A stretch of DNA of 61,104 nucleotides from JBAXGW01 sp037139195 (GCA_037139195.1 JBAXGW010000022.1:1-61104), one strand, 5' to 3'; counted from the first letter of the stretch, positions 17,934-27,275 are shown. Notes: generated by a model from the letters alone, not told the origin. Numbers and translations are program-made.

Positions 17934-19427
17934 TTACATATCGTATTTTACAGTTCTTAAAAATTCAACCGATTTATGAAGTAAAGGATACATCAAGCAA
18001 TCGTCGTCGATAAAATGTACAGCTTTTCTATATTCTGCTATAATAGCCTCTATTGTTTCTGACGATTTTAGTGGTTTACGAAATTCTATTGCTTGGGCTG
18101 CATTCATCATCTCTATTGCTAAGATTCTTTCAAGGTTTTGAACAACTCTGTATGCTTTGGTAGCTGCATTTGCACCCATGCTTACATGATCTTCTTGTCC
18201 TTGTGATGATTCTATTGAATCTACAGACGCTGGCGTGCATAATTGCTTGTTTTGACTAACAATTGATGCTTGCGTATATTGTGGAATCATAAATCCTGAG
18301 TTTACGCCAGGAGTTGCAACTAAAAATGGAGGCAACTCTCTTTTTCCAGCTATTAGCTGATACGTTCTTCTTTCAGAAATGCTTCCTAGCTCGGCAAGTG
18401 CTATTGCTAAAAAGTCTAAAGTTATTGCAAGTGGCTGTCCGTGGAAATTACCTGCAGAAATTACTAAATCTTCATCAGGGAAAATAGTTGGATTGTCGGT
18501 TACCGCATTTATCTCATCAAAAAATACAGATGCAACATAGGTTATAGCATCTTTAGATGCGCCATGAACTTGTGGAATGCAACGGAATGAATATGGGTCT
18601 TGAACATGTTTTTTTGTTTGCTTAATTATTTCGCTTCCTGCAAGTAATTGGCGGAAACGATTTGCAGTTTCTATTTGTCCGCTGTGGTTTCTTATTTGAT
18701 GTACGCCATCGTAAAAAGGTTCAATTCTGCCATCAAATGCTTCTAAAGAAATAGCTCCTGTTATATCAGCTAAGTCAGAAAGGCGAAATGATTGTAATAA
18801 GCACCAAGAGCCAAATGCACTCATAAATTGAGTTCCATTTAATAATGCTAATCCTTCTTTCGATTGAAGTTGTATGGGTTTCCAGTTGAATTTATTGTTT
18901 ATTTCTTCTGCTTTTACTTTGCTTCCTTTATAGTTAACTTCGCCCATGCCTATTAATGGAAGGCAAAGGTGTGCTAAAGGAGCCAAATCGCCCGATGCGC
19001 CTAGTGAGCCTTGTTGATATACAACAGGGAAAATATCATTATTAAAAAAATCTACTAATCGTTGAACAGTAACTAGCTGAACACCTGAATGACCGTAAGA
19101 AAGCGATTGGATTTTTAGCAAAAGCATAAGTTTTACAATTTCTGTAGGCACTTCTTCGCCAAAGCCACAAGCATGCGACATTACCAAGTTTACTTGTAAT
19201 TGACCAAGCTGCTCTTTTGATATAGAAACATTGCAAAGCGAACCAAAACCGGTTGTAATTCCATAAATTGGTTCTGTTTGGGTAGCCATCTTATTGTCTA
19301 GGTATTCACGGCACTTTACAATTAATTTTGTTGATTCTTCTGAAAGTGCAATTTTTTGACTCTCGTTAATTATTTGTGATAATTTGCCAAAGGTTAGTTT
19401 TTCTGGGCTAATATAATGTGTATTCAT
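17934..19427 (-). CDS. hutH: Histidine ammonia-lyase
   Basis: 497 aa, full length. The MIO prosthetic group forms from Ala144-Ser145-Gly146 in QQGSLGASGDLAPLAH. Tyr55 in YGITTGFG matches the catalytic tyrosine. FHGQPLA and the Q-E segment near SSQGQEDHVSMG are also conserved. The enzyme deaminates L-histidine to urocanate, the first step of histidine breakdown, in the cytoplasm. No hutU, hutI or hutG gene is in the window, so the rest of the pathway must be elsewhere or absent. Because related aromatic lyases share the fold, tyrosine or phenylalanine specificity cannot be fully excluded, but HSH-type active-site spacing favours HutH. Terminator directly downstream. Confidence 0.94.
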   Translation of the reverse strand: MNTHYISPEKLTFGKLSQIINESQKIALSEESTKLIVKCREYLDNKMATQTEPIYGITTGFGSLCNVSISKEQLGQLQVNLVMSHACGFGEEVPTEIVKLMLLLKIQSLSYGHSGVQLVTVQRLVDFFNNDIFPVVYQQGSLGASGDLAPLAHLCLPLIGMGEVNYKGSKVKAEEINNKFNWKPIQLQSKEGLALLNGTQFMSAFGSWCLLQSFRLSDLADITGAISLEAFDGRIEPFYDGVHQIRNHSGQIETANRFRQLLAGSEIIKQTKKHVQDPYSFRCIPQVHGASKDAITYVASVFFDEINAVTDNPTIFPDEDLVISAGNFHGQPLAITLDFLAIALAELGSISERRTYQLIAGKRELPPFLVATPGVNSGFMIPQYTQASIVSQNKQLCTPASVDSIESSQGQEDHVSMGANAATKAYRVVQNLERILAIEMMNAAQAIEFRKPLKSSETIEAIIAEYRKAVHFIDDDCLMYPLLHKSVEFLRTVKYDM

Positions 19428-19793
19428 GATTTATATTTTTAGGTTTGATTTTTTATTGAATAATATGTTTCATACAATCTAAGAATAATCAAAGATGGAT
19501 GTAAAACCTTAATTCCGTTAGCTTTTATTTATTCTCTTGATAGGCTTCGACTTACTTCGGCTTCGCACAGTAACCACCGCTCAGTCTGCAGTTTCTCTAA
19601 GTAAAGGCGAATAGTATTTAATGCGAATATTTTAATAATTCCTTGCGGATTTAGGGTGAAATTAAAGGATTGTTATGAGCACAAAAATACAAACAGACAG
19701 GTTCTGTTGATGTTAATTAAAAAGTTTAATAACCAGTTGCTCATAGAATATTAATTCTAATTCATGAAGTTGAACTGCAAATATATAAAAGAA
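19428..19793. other. hutH upstream spacer
   Basis: 366 bases without an ORF. It contains two candidate minus-strand -7 boxes (TATTTTTG at 19689-19682 and TATATTTG at 19785-19778) and a GC-richer stretch at 19542-19610 (CTTCGACTTACTTCGGC and following) resembling a decayed copy of the CTTCGACTTCGCTCAGG repeats. No recognised riboswitch. Confidence 0.5.
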
Positions 19794-19808
19794 TTACAAT
19801 TGAATCAA
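19778..19808 (-). promoter_or_regulatory. Possible hutH promoter with long leader
   Basis: Minus strand: TTG (19808-19806), 20 bases, TATATTTG (19785-19778). The -33 element lies inside the 3' end of the neighbouring secreted-protein gene. If used, it gives hutH a leader of about 340 bases. Confidence 0.5.
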
Positions 19809-20540
19809 TTTTTTTGAAAATTGTTTGTTGGGAGTTTTAACATTAATAAAATAAATTCCACTTTCAAATTCAAACGGAATTGTAATTTTAGATTTTGAAT
19901 CAACAAATACTGATTCGTAAATAGTTTTGCCTAATACATTAACAATTTGAATGCTAGTTTTTTCGTTTGGCAAATTATTGATTGTTATTGAATTATTTGA
20001 AATAGGGTTCGGGTAAACTTCAATTAATGAAGCCTGATCGCTTTTTGTATTTGTTGATGTTGAAACTTCTACTTTGTCAAGATAAAAAGTAGTTGTTTGA
20101 CTTCCAGTTTTTAAATAATTCCACATTATTTTGCATGTAGGAGAGCTTGGATTGCTAACGAAAAAGCTTTCTGCAGTCCAAATGTTATCGCTGCCACCAC
20201 CAGTTACACCAAGTTGATACCATATTTGACCATTATCAGTGCTAAAAGAAACCACAACGCTATCCGTATTATTAAGATTTAATTCTTTCCAATAAAAATT
20301 TAAATAATAGTTTCCTGATGCAAGATTAAGTGTTGGAGTTATCAGCGTATCGTTAGTGCCGTTATACATACAACGTGCAGATTTTGTGCCGTCAAACGCC
20401 TGAGAAGTAGACTGGCTCCAATTAGTACTTTTATACCAATTAGCTGGAGGAAATGTGCCTTCAAAGCTTTCGCTTAATTGTGCATAAGCATTTATAAATA
20501 AAGCAATTGCAAAAACAAATAGTAAGGTTGCCTTTTTCAT
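19794..20540 (-). CDS. T9SS-secreted choice-of-anchor protein
   Basis: 248 aa. Signal peptide to about residue 20 (LFINAYAQ). Residues about 23-160 form one MAM/choice-of-anchor-J-like beta-sandwich (SFEGTFPPANWYKS, DGTKSARCMYNG, YLNFYWKELNLNNTDSVVVS, TTFYLDKVEVS). The last 75 residues are a T9SS type A sorting domain with VYPNPISNNSITI and IYFINVKTPNKQFSKKLIQL. Predicted surface or secreted protein of unknown ligand. Its ATG overlaps the hisS stop in an ATGA, so it is translated from the hisS message. Confidence 0.87.
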   Translation of the reverse strand: MKKATLLFVFAIALFINAYAQLSESFEGTFPPANWYKSTNWSQSTSQAFDGTKSARCMYNGTNDTLITPTLNLASGNYYLNFYWKELNLNNTDSVVVSFSTDNGQIWYQLGVTGGGSDNIWTAESFFVSNPSSPTCKIMWNYLKTGSQTTTFYLDKVEVSTSTNTKSDQASLIEVYPNPISNNSITINNLPNEKTSIQIVNVLGKTIYESVFVDSKSKITIPFEFESGIYFINVKTPNKQFSKKLIQL

Positions 20541-21904
20541 TTTCTTATATAATTAATTATGTGGTGGATTTCTATTTTCTCTTGGTTTCCTGAACTTAAA
20601 TTTTTAATTGTAACAAGACCTTCTTTAATTTCGTTTTCGCCAATTAAAACTACCCAATTTATGCGTTTAAAGTCGGCATACGTTAGTTGTTTTTTTAATT
20701 TAGCCACAGAATCGGGGTATATCTCGGCATTTATTCCTTCTAATCTAATTTGCTCTAGTAGTTTCAAAGCAAAAAGCTCCTCTTTGCCTCCAAAATTTGC
20801 AAATAAAACTTCGGTTGTTTTTGAAGCATTTTCGGGAAAAAGGTTGAGCTCATTCAGCACATCATAAATTCTGTCAGCACCAAAAGAAACGCCAACTCCC
20901 GACATGTTTTTTAAGCCAAAAATGCCAGTAAGATCATCGTATCTGCCACCTCCGCAAATGCTTCCCATAGCAACATCTGCCGCTTTAACTTCGAAGATTG
21001 CTCCTGTATAATAGTTTAAGCCACGAGCCAAAGTAATATCTAATTCAATTTCGGCACTAACAGGCGTATTTTTAAGATACTCAAATATTTGGTTTAATTC
21101 CGATATTCCTAGCATTCCAATTTCCGAGTTTGATAGAATATTAGATAAGGTAGATATTTTTTCTTCGTTAGTGCCATTAAGCATAATAATGGGTTGCAGT
21201 TTTGCAAGTGCTTCTTCCGAAATTCCTTTTGAGAGTAGCTCTTCATTAACTTTATCCAAACCAATTTTATCTAGCTTGTCAATTGCAACGGTAATATCTA
21301 TAATTTTATCAGCTGCACCAATAACTTCGGCTAAACCAGAAAGTATTTTGCGATTATTGAGTTTAATAACAGTGTTAATATTTAGATTTTTAAATACTTC
21401 GGAAATGATTTGTATTAATTCAAGTTCATTTATTAAAGAATTACTGCCAATTACATCTACATCGCACTGATAAAACTCACGGTACCTGCCTTTTTGAGGA
21501 CGGTCGGCACGCCAAACCGGCTGAATTTGAAAACGTTTAAACGGAAATGATATTTCATTTTGATGTTGAACAACAAAGCGTGCAAAAGGAACGGTTAAGT
21601 CGTAACGTAAGCCCTTTTCAGAAATCTGAGATACCAGTTTATTGCTATTTTTACTGCTTAAAACGTCTTCGTTTGCTGATGAAAGAAAATCGCCGGAATT
21701 TAAAACCTTAAAAAGTAATTTATCGCCTTCTTCACCATATTTTCCTAACAATGTAGAAAGGTTTTCCATTGCTGGAGTTTCAATGGGTTGAAAGCCATAT
21801 TTAGTGAAAATTGATTTTATAGTGTCGAAGATATAATTTCTTCGGGTCATTTCTATTGGATTGAAATCGCGTGTGCCTTTTGGTATTGAAACGTTTGTAG
21901 CCAT
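20537..21904 (-). CDS. hisS: Histidyl-tRNA synthetase
   Basis: 455 aa class II synthetase. Begins ATNVSIPKGTRDFNPIEM; motif 2 lies in FQIQPVWRADRPQKGRYREF; HisA-type motifs LARGLNYYTGAIFEV and GGGRYDDLTGIFG follow; the C-terminal anticodon-binding domain ends the protein. It charges tRNA-His using ATP. The TGA stop overlaps the start of the downstream T9SS cargo gene by four bases. A -7 box sits about 20 bases upstream. Confidence 0.97.
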   Translation of the reverse strand: MATNVSIPKGTRDFNPIEMTRRNYIFDTIKSIFTKYGFQPIETPAMENLSTLLGKYGEEGDKLLFKVLNSGDFLSSANEDVLSSKNSNKLVSQISEKGLRYDLTVPFARFVVQHQNEISFPFKRFQIQPVWRADRPQKGRYREFYQCDVDVIGSNSLINELELIQIISEVFKNLNINTVIKLNNRKILSGLAEVIGAADKIIDITVAIDKLDKIGLDKVNEELLSKGISEEALAKLQPIIMLNGTNEEKISTLSNILSNSEIGMLGISELNQIFEYLKNTPVSAEIELDITLARGLNYYTGAIFEVKAADVAMGSICGGGRYDDLTGIFGLKNMSGVGVSFGADRIYDVLNELNLFPENASKTTEVLFANFGGKEELFALKLLEQIRLEGINAEIYPDSVAKLKKQLTYADFKRINWVVLIGENEIKEGLVTIKNLSSGNQEKIEIHHIINYIRK

Positions 21905-21924
21905 GAATTAATCTAGTTGTTGTG

Positions 21925-21932
21925 CAAATTTA
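21925..21932 (-). promoter_or_regulatory. hisS -7 box (TAAATTTG)
   Basis: Minus-strand TAnnTTTG match 20 bases before the hisS ATG. No good -33 partner seen. The rest of the 229-base spacer up to 22133 shows nothing else. Confidence 0.55.
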
Positions 21933-22133
21933 GTTAAAAGTTTGTAAAGTTCATAGCGTTAGTTGTTTTTAAAGTTAAAAGTTCTTAATGGTGAAAGATC
22001 AGATGAAAGTTCATAAAGTATTTACAGCACTTAGAATATTTTGCGGTTCTAATATAGAATCAAATTCAAAGTTCAATAAGTAAAGTGTTGATAATCTATA
22101 AAATATATGTATTGAGAATATAATTATATCACA

Positions 22134-22634
22134 TCAGACTAAATAGGCATCAGGAACTTCAATATTCACTTCGTTAAAAAGTTTTCTAACATATTCAAAC
22201 CGCTCCAGGCTGTTTTCATTGGGAGCCCAAGGGGCAAAGTTTTTGTCGATAGCTACAACGTAAGGACCATCTTTTACTTCGTAAGCTACTGTTCCTGTTT
22301 CTAGTGGTAAAATAGAATGCCAAACTCTTGGATTTATTTCGCATCCAAAGTTTTGAGCTTTCGCATCTAAAATGGTGTGCTCAGTTATTCTCCCAAAATC
22401 ATCAAACTCAAAAACAATGAATTTGCCTGTTAGCACCCAAAAAGCTTCTCTTTTATCTGGATTTTCGTGTTTGTGTGGTTGAACATAAGTGCCAGGTTCC
22501 ATTGCGTTAAGCATTCGCTGAAGTGGGTCGGCGTCCTCATTGTGGAAATTGTAATTCATTCTTTTTCTTGGCGATAACTTAGCCTTAGAAATAAGATTAT
22601 TTAAAAGTTCTTGATTGATATTAATCATAATCAT
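22134..22634 (-). CDS. WbuC-family cupin metalloprotein
   Basis: 166 aa. The cupin core has YVQPHKHENPDKREAFWVL, with metal-ligand candidates His-x-His and Glu, and RVWHSILPLETGTVAYEV with the second-motif His. The N-terminal RKRMNYNFHNEDADPLQRML is typical of the WbuC family, often found near O-antigen and surface polysaccharide genes; its reaction is not established. Start at 22634 or two codons later at 22628. It follows the lipocalin-like lipoprotein gene by 15 bases on the same strand. Confidence 0.82.
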   Translation of the reverse strand: MIMININQELLNNLISKAKLSPRKRMNYNFHNEDADPLQRMLNAMEPGTYVQPHKHENPDKREAFWVLTGKFIVFEFDDFGRITEHTILDAKAQNFGCEINPRVWHSILPLETGTVAYEVKDGPYVVAIDKNFAPWAPNENSLERFEYVRKLFNEVNIEVPDAYLV

Positions 22635-22649
22635 AATAATTGCAATGTG

Positions 22650-23024
22650 CTATTCTTTATAAAAATCATACGTTGTTTGTGATACCTTCTCAATTAATTG
22701 AATGCGTAGCACATTTTCGTCTAATTTAAGTATTTTGTAGTTTTCATCGGTGTATTGACCATTGTCGCCAAATAGTTTGAGTCTCCATCTGTTTTTCAAT
22801 GTGTATTTCCATTCTTGTTTTTTTACAGTATCAACAGGAAAATTTTCAATTCCAATAATTTCAAGGTTGTTATATTTATCAAAGGTCCATTGTTCAACGC
22901 TTGTGCCATCTGGAGATTCAATTTTTACTAGTGTCCATTTGCCTACAATGTTTTCTTCACGCTTTTTCTTGCATTGCGAAAACAGTATTATTAGTAAAAA
23001 TGATATGGTTAACATTCGTTTCAT
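22650..23024 (-). CDS. Lipocalin-like lipoprotein
   Basis: 124 aa. MKRMLTISFLLIILFSQC is a lipoprotein-type signal ending at a Cys followed by a KKKREE linker. The domain begins NIVGKWTLVKIESPDG, the G-x-W start of lipocalin-like domains, and has regular beta strands to the end (VLRIQLIEKVSQTTYDFY). Probably bound to the periplasmic face of a membrane; ligand unknown. Likely co-transcribed with the downstream cupin gene. Confidence 0.72.
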   Translation of the reverse strand: MKRMLTISFLLIILFSQCKKKREENIVGKWTLVKIESPDGTSVEQWTFDKYNNLEIIGIENFPVDTVKKQEWKYTLKNRWRLKLFGDNGQYTDENYKILKLDENVLRIQLIEKVSQTTYDFYKE

Positions 23025-23098
23025 ATTTATTATAACGTTATAAATATTAAAAAGTTTTAAAAAAATCGATAAAAATAAATTAAAACATAGAAATATAT

Positions 23099-23131
23099 TT
23101 TGCGTTGGTATTATGGTTTATATTAATTTTG
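23099..23131 (+). promoter_or_regulatory. Promoter of the PorE-like gene (TTTG-N21-TAATTTTG)
   Basis: TTTG at 23099-23102, 21 bases, TAATTTTG at 23124-23131, giving a leader of roughly 12-15 bases before the ATG at 23150. This also argues against the earlier ATG in the frame, at 23113, which lies between the boxes. Confidence 0.78.
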
Positions 23132-23149
23132 TATAAAATTTTTCGATTT

Positions 23150-25180
23150 ATGAAATACCGTTTTTATTTTTTAACAATTTCTGCGTTTTTATTTATTCCA
23201 TATATGGTATTTTCGCAGGGTTGCCCTGAAATTACGAATAAAAAAGCTATTAAAGCCTATCAGAAAGGTGCTAGTAAATATTTAGAAGCCAGAAAGTCTA
23301 ATTCAAATAACCAATTGTATTCCGAAGCGATCGAGGCTCTTATGGAAGCAATAGAGTTAGAACCTAATTTCCCTGATGCTTATTATTTGCTTGGCGAATA
23401 TAATTACAAAAAAGATAATGTAACAGCGGCAGAAAAAAATCTTCGTAAAGCCTATGAAGCTTGTCCAGATTTTCCAGAACTAAACCTTTATTATTACTTA
23501 GGTGATATTTGTTTTGGAAAGAAAAATTGGGCTGATGCAGACAGGTTTTTCGGCTTATTTATGAAGGATAAAGAGAAAGCAATGAAGCATAAAAAATACG
23601 CTGATGCTGATTTTATGTATCAAAGAGCTAATTTGTATCATAAACTAATAAGTAATCCAGTAGCTTTTGATCCTAAGCCTGTTGCTGGAATATCAACAAA
23701 GCAAGATGAGTATTTGCCAATAATAACTCCGGATGATGAATTTGCTTTTTTTACCAGAAAATATGAAAAACCAAAGCAAACTACTGCTTGGAGTACACAG
23801 GGAGGCGTTGATTATATTGAAAGATTTTCGATGGCTCAGCGAATAAATGGAAAGTTTAATGCGGGAGCAGAACTACCTCCTCCATTTAATTTAACTCCAA
23901 ACGAAGGTGGTGCAACTTTTACAATAGATAATAGGTACTTGTTTTATACAATATGCAAGTATTTAGCAGCAGCAAAATACACCAATTGCGATATTTGTAT
24001 GTCTGAAAACATCGAAGGAGAATGGTCAGAAGTAAAAAATTTAGGGTTAAATGTTAATATGGCTGATAGTTGGGATTCTCAGCCTACAATTTCTGCTGAT
24101 GGCAAAGTTATTTTCTTTGTTAGTGATAGAAAGGGCGGTTTAGGAGGTTATGATATATGGAAAACAGAAAAAGCTGCTGATGGCACTTGGGGAAAACCTA
24201 CAAACCTTGGTGCTCCTATAAATACGCCAGGAAATGAGCGAGCTCCATTTATTCATACCGATAGTCAAACCTTGTATTTTACTTCAGCAGATAGGTACGA
24301 TGAAGGAACTGATAAATGGTTTGATGGTCATTTAGGCTTAGGTGGTTATGATATATTTTTTGCAAAAATGAATAATGATGGCACTTGGCAAAAACCTACA
24401 AATATTGGTTATCCTATTAATTCAGAAGATGATGAATCTGGTTTTTTTGTTAGTACTGATAGTAAAACTGGTTTTTTTGCCTCTGATAAAGCTAAATATG
24501 GTGGAGTTGGTGGTTATGATATTTATTCTTTCGAATTATACAAAGAAGCTAGGCCTGAAAAAGTGTTATTTTTAAAAGGCGATATAAAAGAAGACAAAAC
24601 AAATGATCCCATAAGAGCTAAAGTTGAACTGATAAGTGCTTCAACAAAGGAAATTACTGAGATACCAGTAGATTCAGTAACTGGAAGGTATGTAATCGCT
24701 ATAAAGTTTAAGGACGATTATGTTATGACTGTTAAAAAAGACGGATATGCTTATAATGCAAAATACATTTCAAAGGAAGATTCAATCTATGAAGCTCCAA
24801 AAAAAATGGACTTTGACGTGCAAAAAATAGAAGTTGGGACTTCTTATAAGCTGAATGATATTTATTATGCAACGAATTCAACAGATTTAATGAAGTCGTC
24901 GAAGATAATAATTGATGGCTTTGCCGATTTTTTAAAAACGAATCCATCAATTACAGTTGCTATCCATGGTCATACTGATAATGTTGGCTCCGATTCCGCT
25001 AATTTGGTTCTATCTGAAGGTAGAGCTAAATCTGTTTTCGATTATATGGTGTCAAAAGGCGTAGCACATGACAGATTAAGCTATAAAGGGCATGGAGAAA
25101 GCAAACCTGTTGCTACAAACGATACTCCAGAAGGTAGAGCAATTAACAGAAGAACAGAATTTGAAATAGTGAGTAAATAG
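23150..25180 (+). CDS. PorE-like OmpA family protein (TPR, beta-propeller, CRD, OmpA)
   Basis: 676 aa from the ATG at 23150. Signal peptide to about residue 23. TPR-like helices at about 30-165 (AYQKGASKYLEARK, YYLLGEYNYKKDNVTAAEKN); a PD40 propeller at about 180-455 with blades such as QPTISADGKVIFFVSDRKGG and GYDIWKTEKAADGTW; a carboxypeptidase-regulatory-like domain at about 470-560; and a C-terminal OmpA domain with HGHTDNVGSDSANLVLSEGR, which binds peptidoglycan. This order is that of PorE, an outer-membrane T9SS component known from Porphyromonas. Other OmpA/PD40 proteins share parts of it, so the role is likely rather than certain. A clear promoter lies just upstream. Confidence 0.85.
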   Translation: MKYRFYFLTISAFLFIPYMVFSQGCPEITNKKAIKAYQKGASKYLEARKSNSNNQLYSEAIEALMEAIELEPNFPDAYYLLGEYNYKKDNVTAAEKNLRKAYEACPDFPELNLYYYLGDICFGKKNWADADRFFGLFMKDKEKAMKHKKYADADFMYQRANLYHKLISNPVAFDPKPVAGISTKQDEYLPIITPDDEFAFFTRKYEKPKQTTAWSTQGGVDYIERFSMAQRINGKFNAGAELPPPFNLTPNEGGATFTIDNRYLFYTICKYLAAAKYTNCDICMSENIEGEWSEVKNLGLNVNMADSWDSQPTISADGKVIFFVSDRKGGLGGYDIWKTEKAADGTWGKPTNLGAPINTPGNERAPFIHTDSQTLYFTSADRYDEGTDKWFDGHLGLGGYDIFFAKMNNDGTWQKPTNIGYPINSEDDESGFFVSTDSKTGFFASDKAKYGGVGGYDIYSFELYKEARPEKVLFLKGDIKEDKTNDPIRAKVELISASTKEITEIPVDSVTGRYVIAIKFKDDYVMTVKKDGYAYNAKYISKEDSIYEAPKKMDFDVQKIEVGTSYKLNDIYYATNSTDLMKSSKIIIDGFADFLKTNPSITVAIHGHTDNVGSDSANLVLSEGRAKSVFDYMVSKGVAHDRLSYKGHGESKPVATNDTPEGRAINRRTEFEIVSK

Positions 25181-25239
25181 AGAGTTAATTTTTTAATTTT
25201 TATTGTTGAAGCAGACTAAAAATTGTTTTTTTTACTGTT

Positions 25240-25298
25240 TTTGAAAGTATAATTACACATAAATAATTTTGCAAATGCAATTTTTAAATATAATTTTG
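25240..25298 (+). promoter_or_regulatory. Tandem promoters for aroD-aroA
   Basis: P1: TTTG 25240-25243, N20, TAATTTTG 25264-25271. P2: TTTG 25268-25271, N19, TAATTTTG 25291-25298. The -7 box of P1 supplies the -33 of P2, so they cannot be occupied together. Leaders of about 80 and 50 bases. Confidence 0.68.
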
Positions 25299-25355
25299 CA
25301 TTCAAATTACAAATTATTAGGATTCAAATAATTATTACATTTAATATTTGTCAAT

Positions 25356-25997
25356 ATGCTGTGTGTTTCGATTATAGATAATGATAAAAGCAAAATTCTG
25401 CAAATTCTTTCGCAAGTGGAAATGGCTGAAATTCGCTTAGATTATATGAATCTTTCTACTGATGAATTCTTTAGCATATTTGAATCTCATAGTAATCTTA
25501 TTGCCACCTGTAGAATAGGTAATTACGATGATAAAGCACGCCTAGCTTTGCTAAAGCAAGCGGTTATCGCTGGCGCAGCTTTTATTGATATTGAAATTGA
25601 TGCTCCTATTGAACTTGTTACAGAATTAGTTCAATTTGCTAAAGACAATAAATGTAAAGTTATTCTTTCGTATCATAATACCAGCGAAACGCCCGAAACA
25701 TCTAGGTTAACAGAGATAATTAAAAATTCTTTTTCTAAAGGAGCTGATTTAGTTAAGATTGCTACAACGGCAAATTCAATGCAAGATTCTGTTAGAGTTT
25801 TGTCTCTATATGAAAAGCATGAAAACCTAGTTGCTATAGCAATGGGTGAATATGGAAGAATTACAAGGGTAGCGTCCTTGTTTTTAGGTGCTCCTTTTAC
25901 TTTTGTTGCAATAGACGAAGTATCGGTATCTGCTCCAGGTCAATTATCGAAAGCGGAAATGGAGACCATTCAAGGAATATTATGCAAAAAGTCATAA
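25356..25997 (+). CDS. aroD: 3-Dehydroquinate dehydratase, type I
   Basis: 213 aa. Type I features: EIRLDY near the N-terminus, the catalytic His107 in ILSYHN, the Schiff-base Lys134 in ADLVKIATTA, and SAPGQLS near the C-terminus. It removes water from 3-dehydroquinate to give 3-dehydroshikimate in chorismate synthesis. It is somewhat shorter than enterobacterial AroD (about 250 aa) but has all key residues. aroA starts 16 bases before its end, so the two are translationally coupled. Confidence 0.94.
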   Translation: MLCVSIIDNDKSKILQILSQVEMAEIRLDYMNLSTDEFFSIFESHSNLIATCRIGNYDDKARLALLKQAVIAGAAFIDIEIDAPIELVTELVQFAKDNKCKVILSYHNTSETPETSRLTEIIKNSFSKGADLVKIATTANSMQDSVRVLSLYEKHENLVAIAMGEYGRITRVASLFLGAPFTFVAIDEVSVSAPGQLSKAEMETIQGILCKKS

Positions 25998-27229
25998 TTC
26001 CTTCTACAATAAATGGAGAATTAAATGCTCCACCTTCAAAAAGTTTAACTCAACGTGCCATTGCATCTGCTTTATTAGCAAAGGGAAAAACTGTAATTTT
26101 CAATCCGTCATTTTGTAACGACTCTGTTGCTGCTCTGGCTATCGTTGAAAGCCTAGGAGCTAAAGTAGAACGATTTGTTGATAAAATTGAAATCATTGGT
26201 GGAAGAGATGTTTTGAATCAAACGCTCAATTGTGGCGAATCAGGTTTAGCGGTTCGAATGTTTTCGCCTATTGCAGCTCTTTATAATAAAGAGTTTATTG
26301 TTTCTGGCGAAGGCTCATTGCAAACACGTCCTCTGAATATGATTGAAGATGCTCTTGTTCAGTTAGGTGCATCGGTTAAAACAAATAATGGATTTCTGCC
26401 ATTGTCGATAAATGGGTTATTGAAAGGTGGTAAAGCATTTATAGATGGTTCGCTTAGCTCTCAGCTTTTAACGGGCTTGTTAATGGCGTTGCCTTGTGCG
26501 GAAAATGATTCGCTTGTTTATATGAATCAATTGAGAAGCAAGCCATATATTGATATGACAATTCAATTGCTTGATAAATTTAATATTGAAATAAAAAATA
26601 ATAATTACGAGTCTTTTGAAATCAAAGGAAAACAGAAATATAAAGCTATAGAATACACAGTTGAAGGTGATTGGAGTGGTGCTTCTTTTTTACTAGTTGC
26701 TGGGGCAATTGGAGGAAGTATAACAGTAGATGGATTATCTACATTTAGTAGGCAATCAGATGTTCGTGTTTTAAGTGCTTTAAGAGATTCTGGTGCGAAA
26801 ATAAGTGTTGCTAATAATAAAATAACAGTTGAAAAGGCAGAATTAAGATGTTTTAATTTTGATGCAACTGAGTGTCCTGATTTGTTTCCGCCTTTAGTTG
26901 CCCTTGCAGCGTATTGTGAAGGCGTTTCAGAGATAAGTGGAGTTGAACGCCTGCTTCATAAAGAAAGTAATAGAGCGATTGCTTTAAAACAAGAATTTGA
27001 AAAGCTTGGTATCGAAATTAGTTTTTTTGATAATAAAATGTTTGTTAAGGGTGGAAATATTCATTCTGCAACTATTGATTCTCATAATGATCACCGAATT
27101 GCGATGGCAGCAGTAGTGGCAGCAATTGGCGCTAAAGGGAAAACAGTGATTAATTCTGCCGAATGTATTGCAAAGTCGTATCCCGATTTTTTTGTTGATA
27201 TGAAAAAAGTGGGCGTTGAGATTATGTGA
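25982..27229 (+). CDS. aroA: 3-Phosphoshikimate 1-carboxyvinyltransferase (EPSP synthase)
   Basis: 415 aa. Substrate-binding motifs: APPSKSLTQRAIASALLAKG, NCGESGLAVRMFSPIAALYN, DGSLSSQLLTGLLMALP, and HNDHRIAMAAVVAA near the C-terminus. The NCGESG loop replaces the NAGTAMR of plant and enterobacterial enzymes, a variation usual in Bacteroidota. Transfers enolpyruvate from PEP to shikimate-3-phosphate. Overlaps aroD, giving a two-gene shikimate operon. Confidence 0.95.
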   Translation: MQKVIIPSTINGELNAPPSKSLTQRAIASALLAKGKTVIFNPSFCNDSVAALAIVESLGAKVERFVDKIEIIGGRDVLNQTLNCGESGLAVRMFSPIAALYNKEFIVSGEGSLQTRPLNMIEDALVQLGASVKTNNGFLPLSINGLLKGGKAFIDGSLSSQLLTGLLMALPCAENDSLVYMNQLRSKPYIDMTIQLLDKFNIEIKNNNYESFEIKGKQKYKAIEYTVEGDWSGASFLLVAGAIGGSITVDGLSTFSRQSDVRVLSALRDSGAKISVANNKITVEKAELRCFNFDATECPDLFPPLVALAAYCEGVSEISGVERLLHKESNRAIALKQEFEKLGIEISFFDNKMFVKGGNIHSATIDSHNDHRIAMAAVVAAIGAKGKTVINSAECIAKSYPDFFVDMKKVGVEIM

Positions 27230-27275
27230 TGCGAGTGAATATGTGTTTTAAAATAATGTGGGTTTCGGAGCAAAA

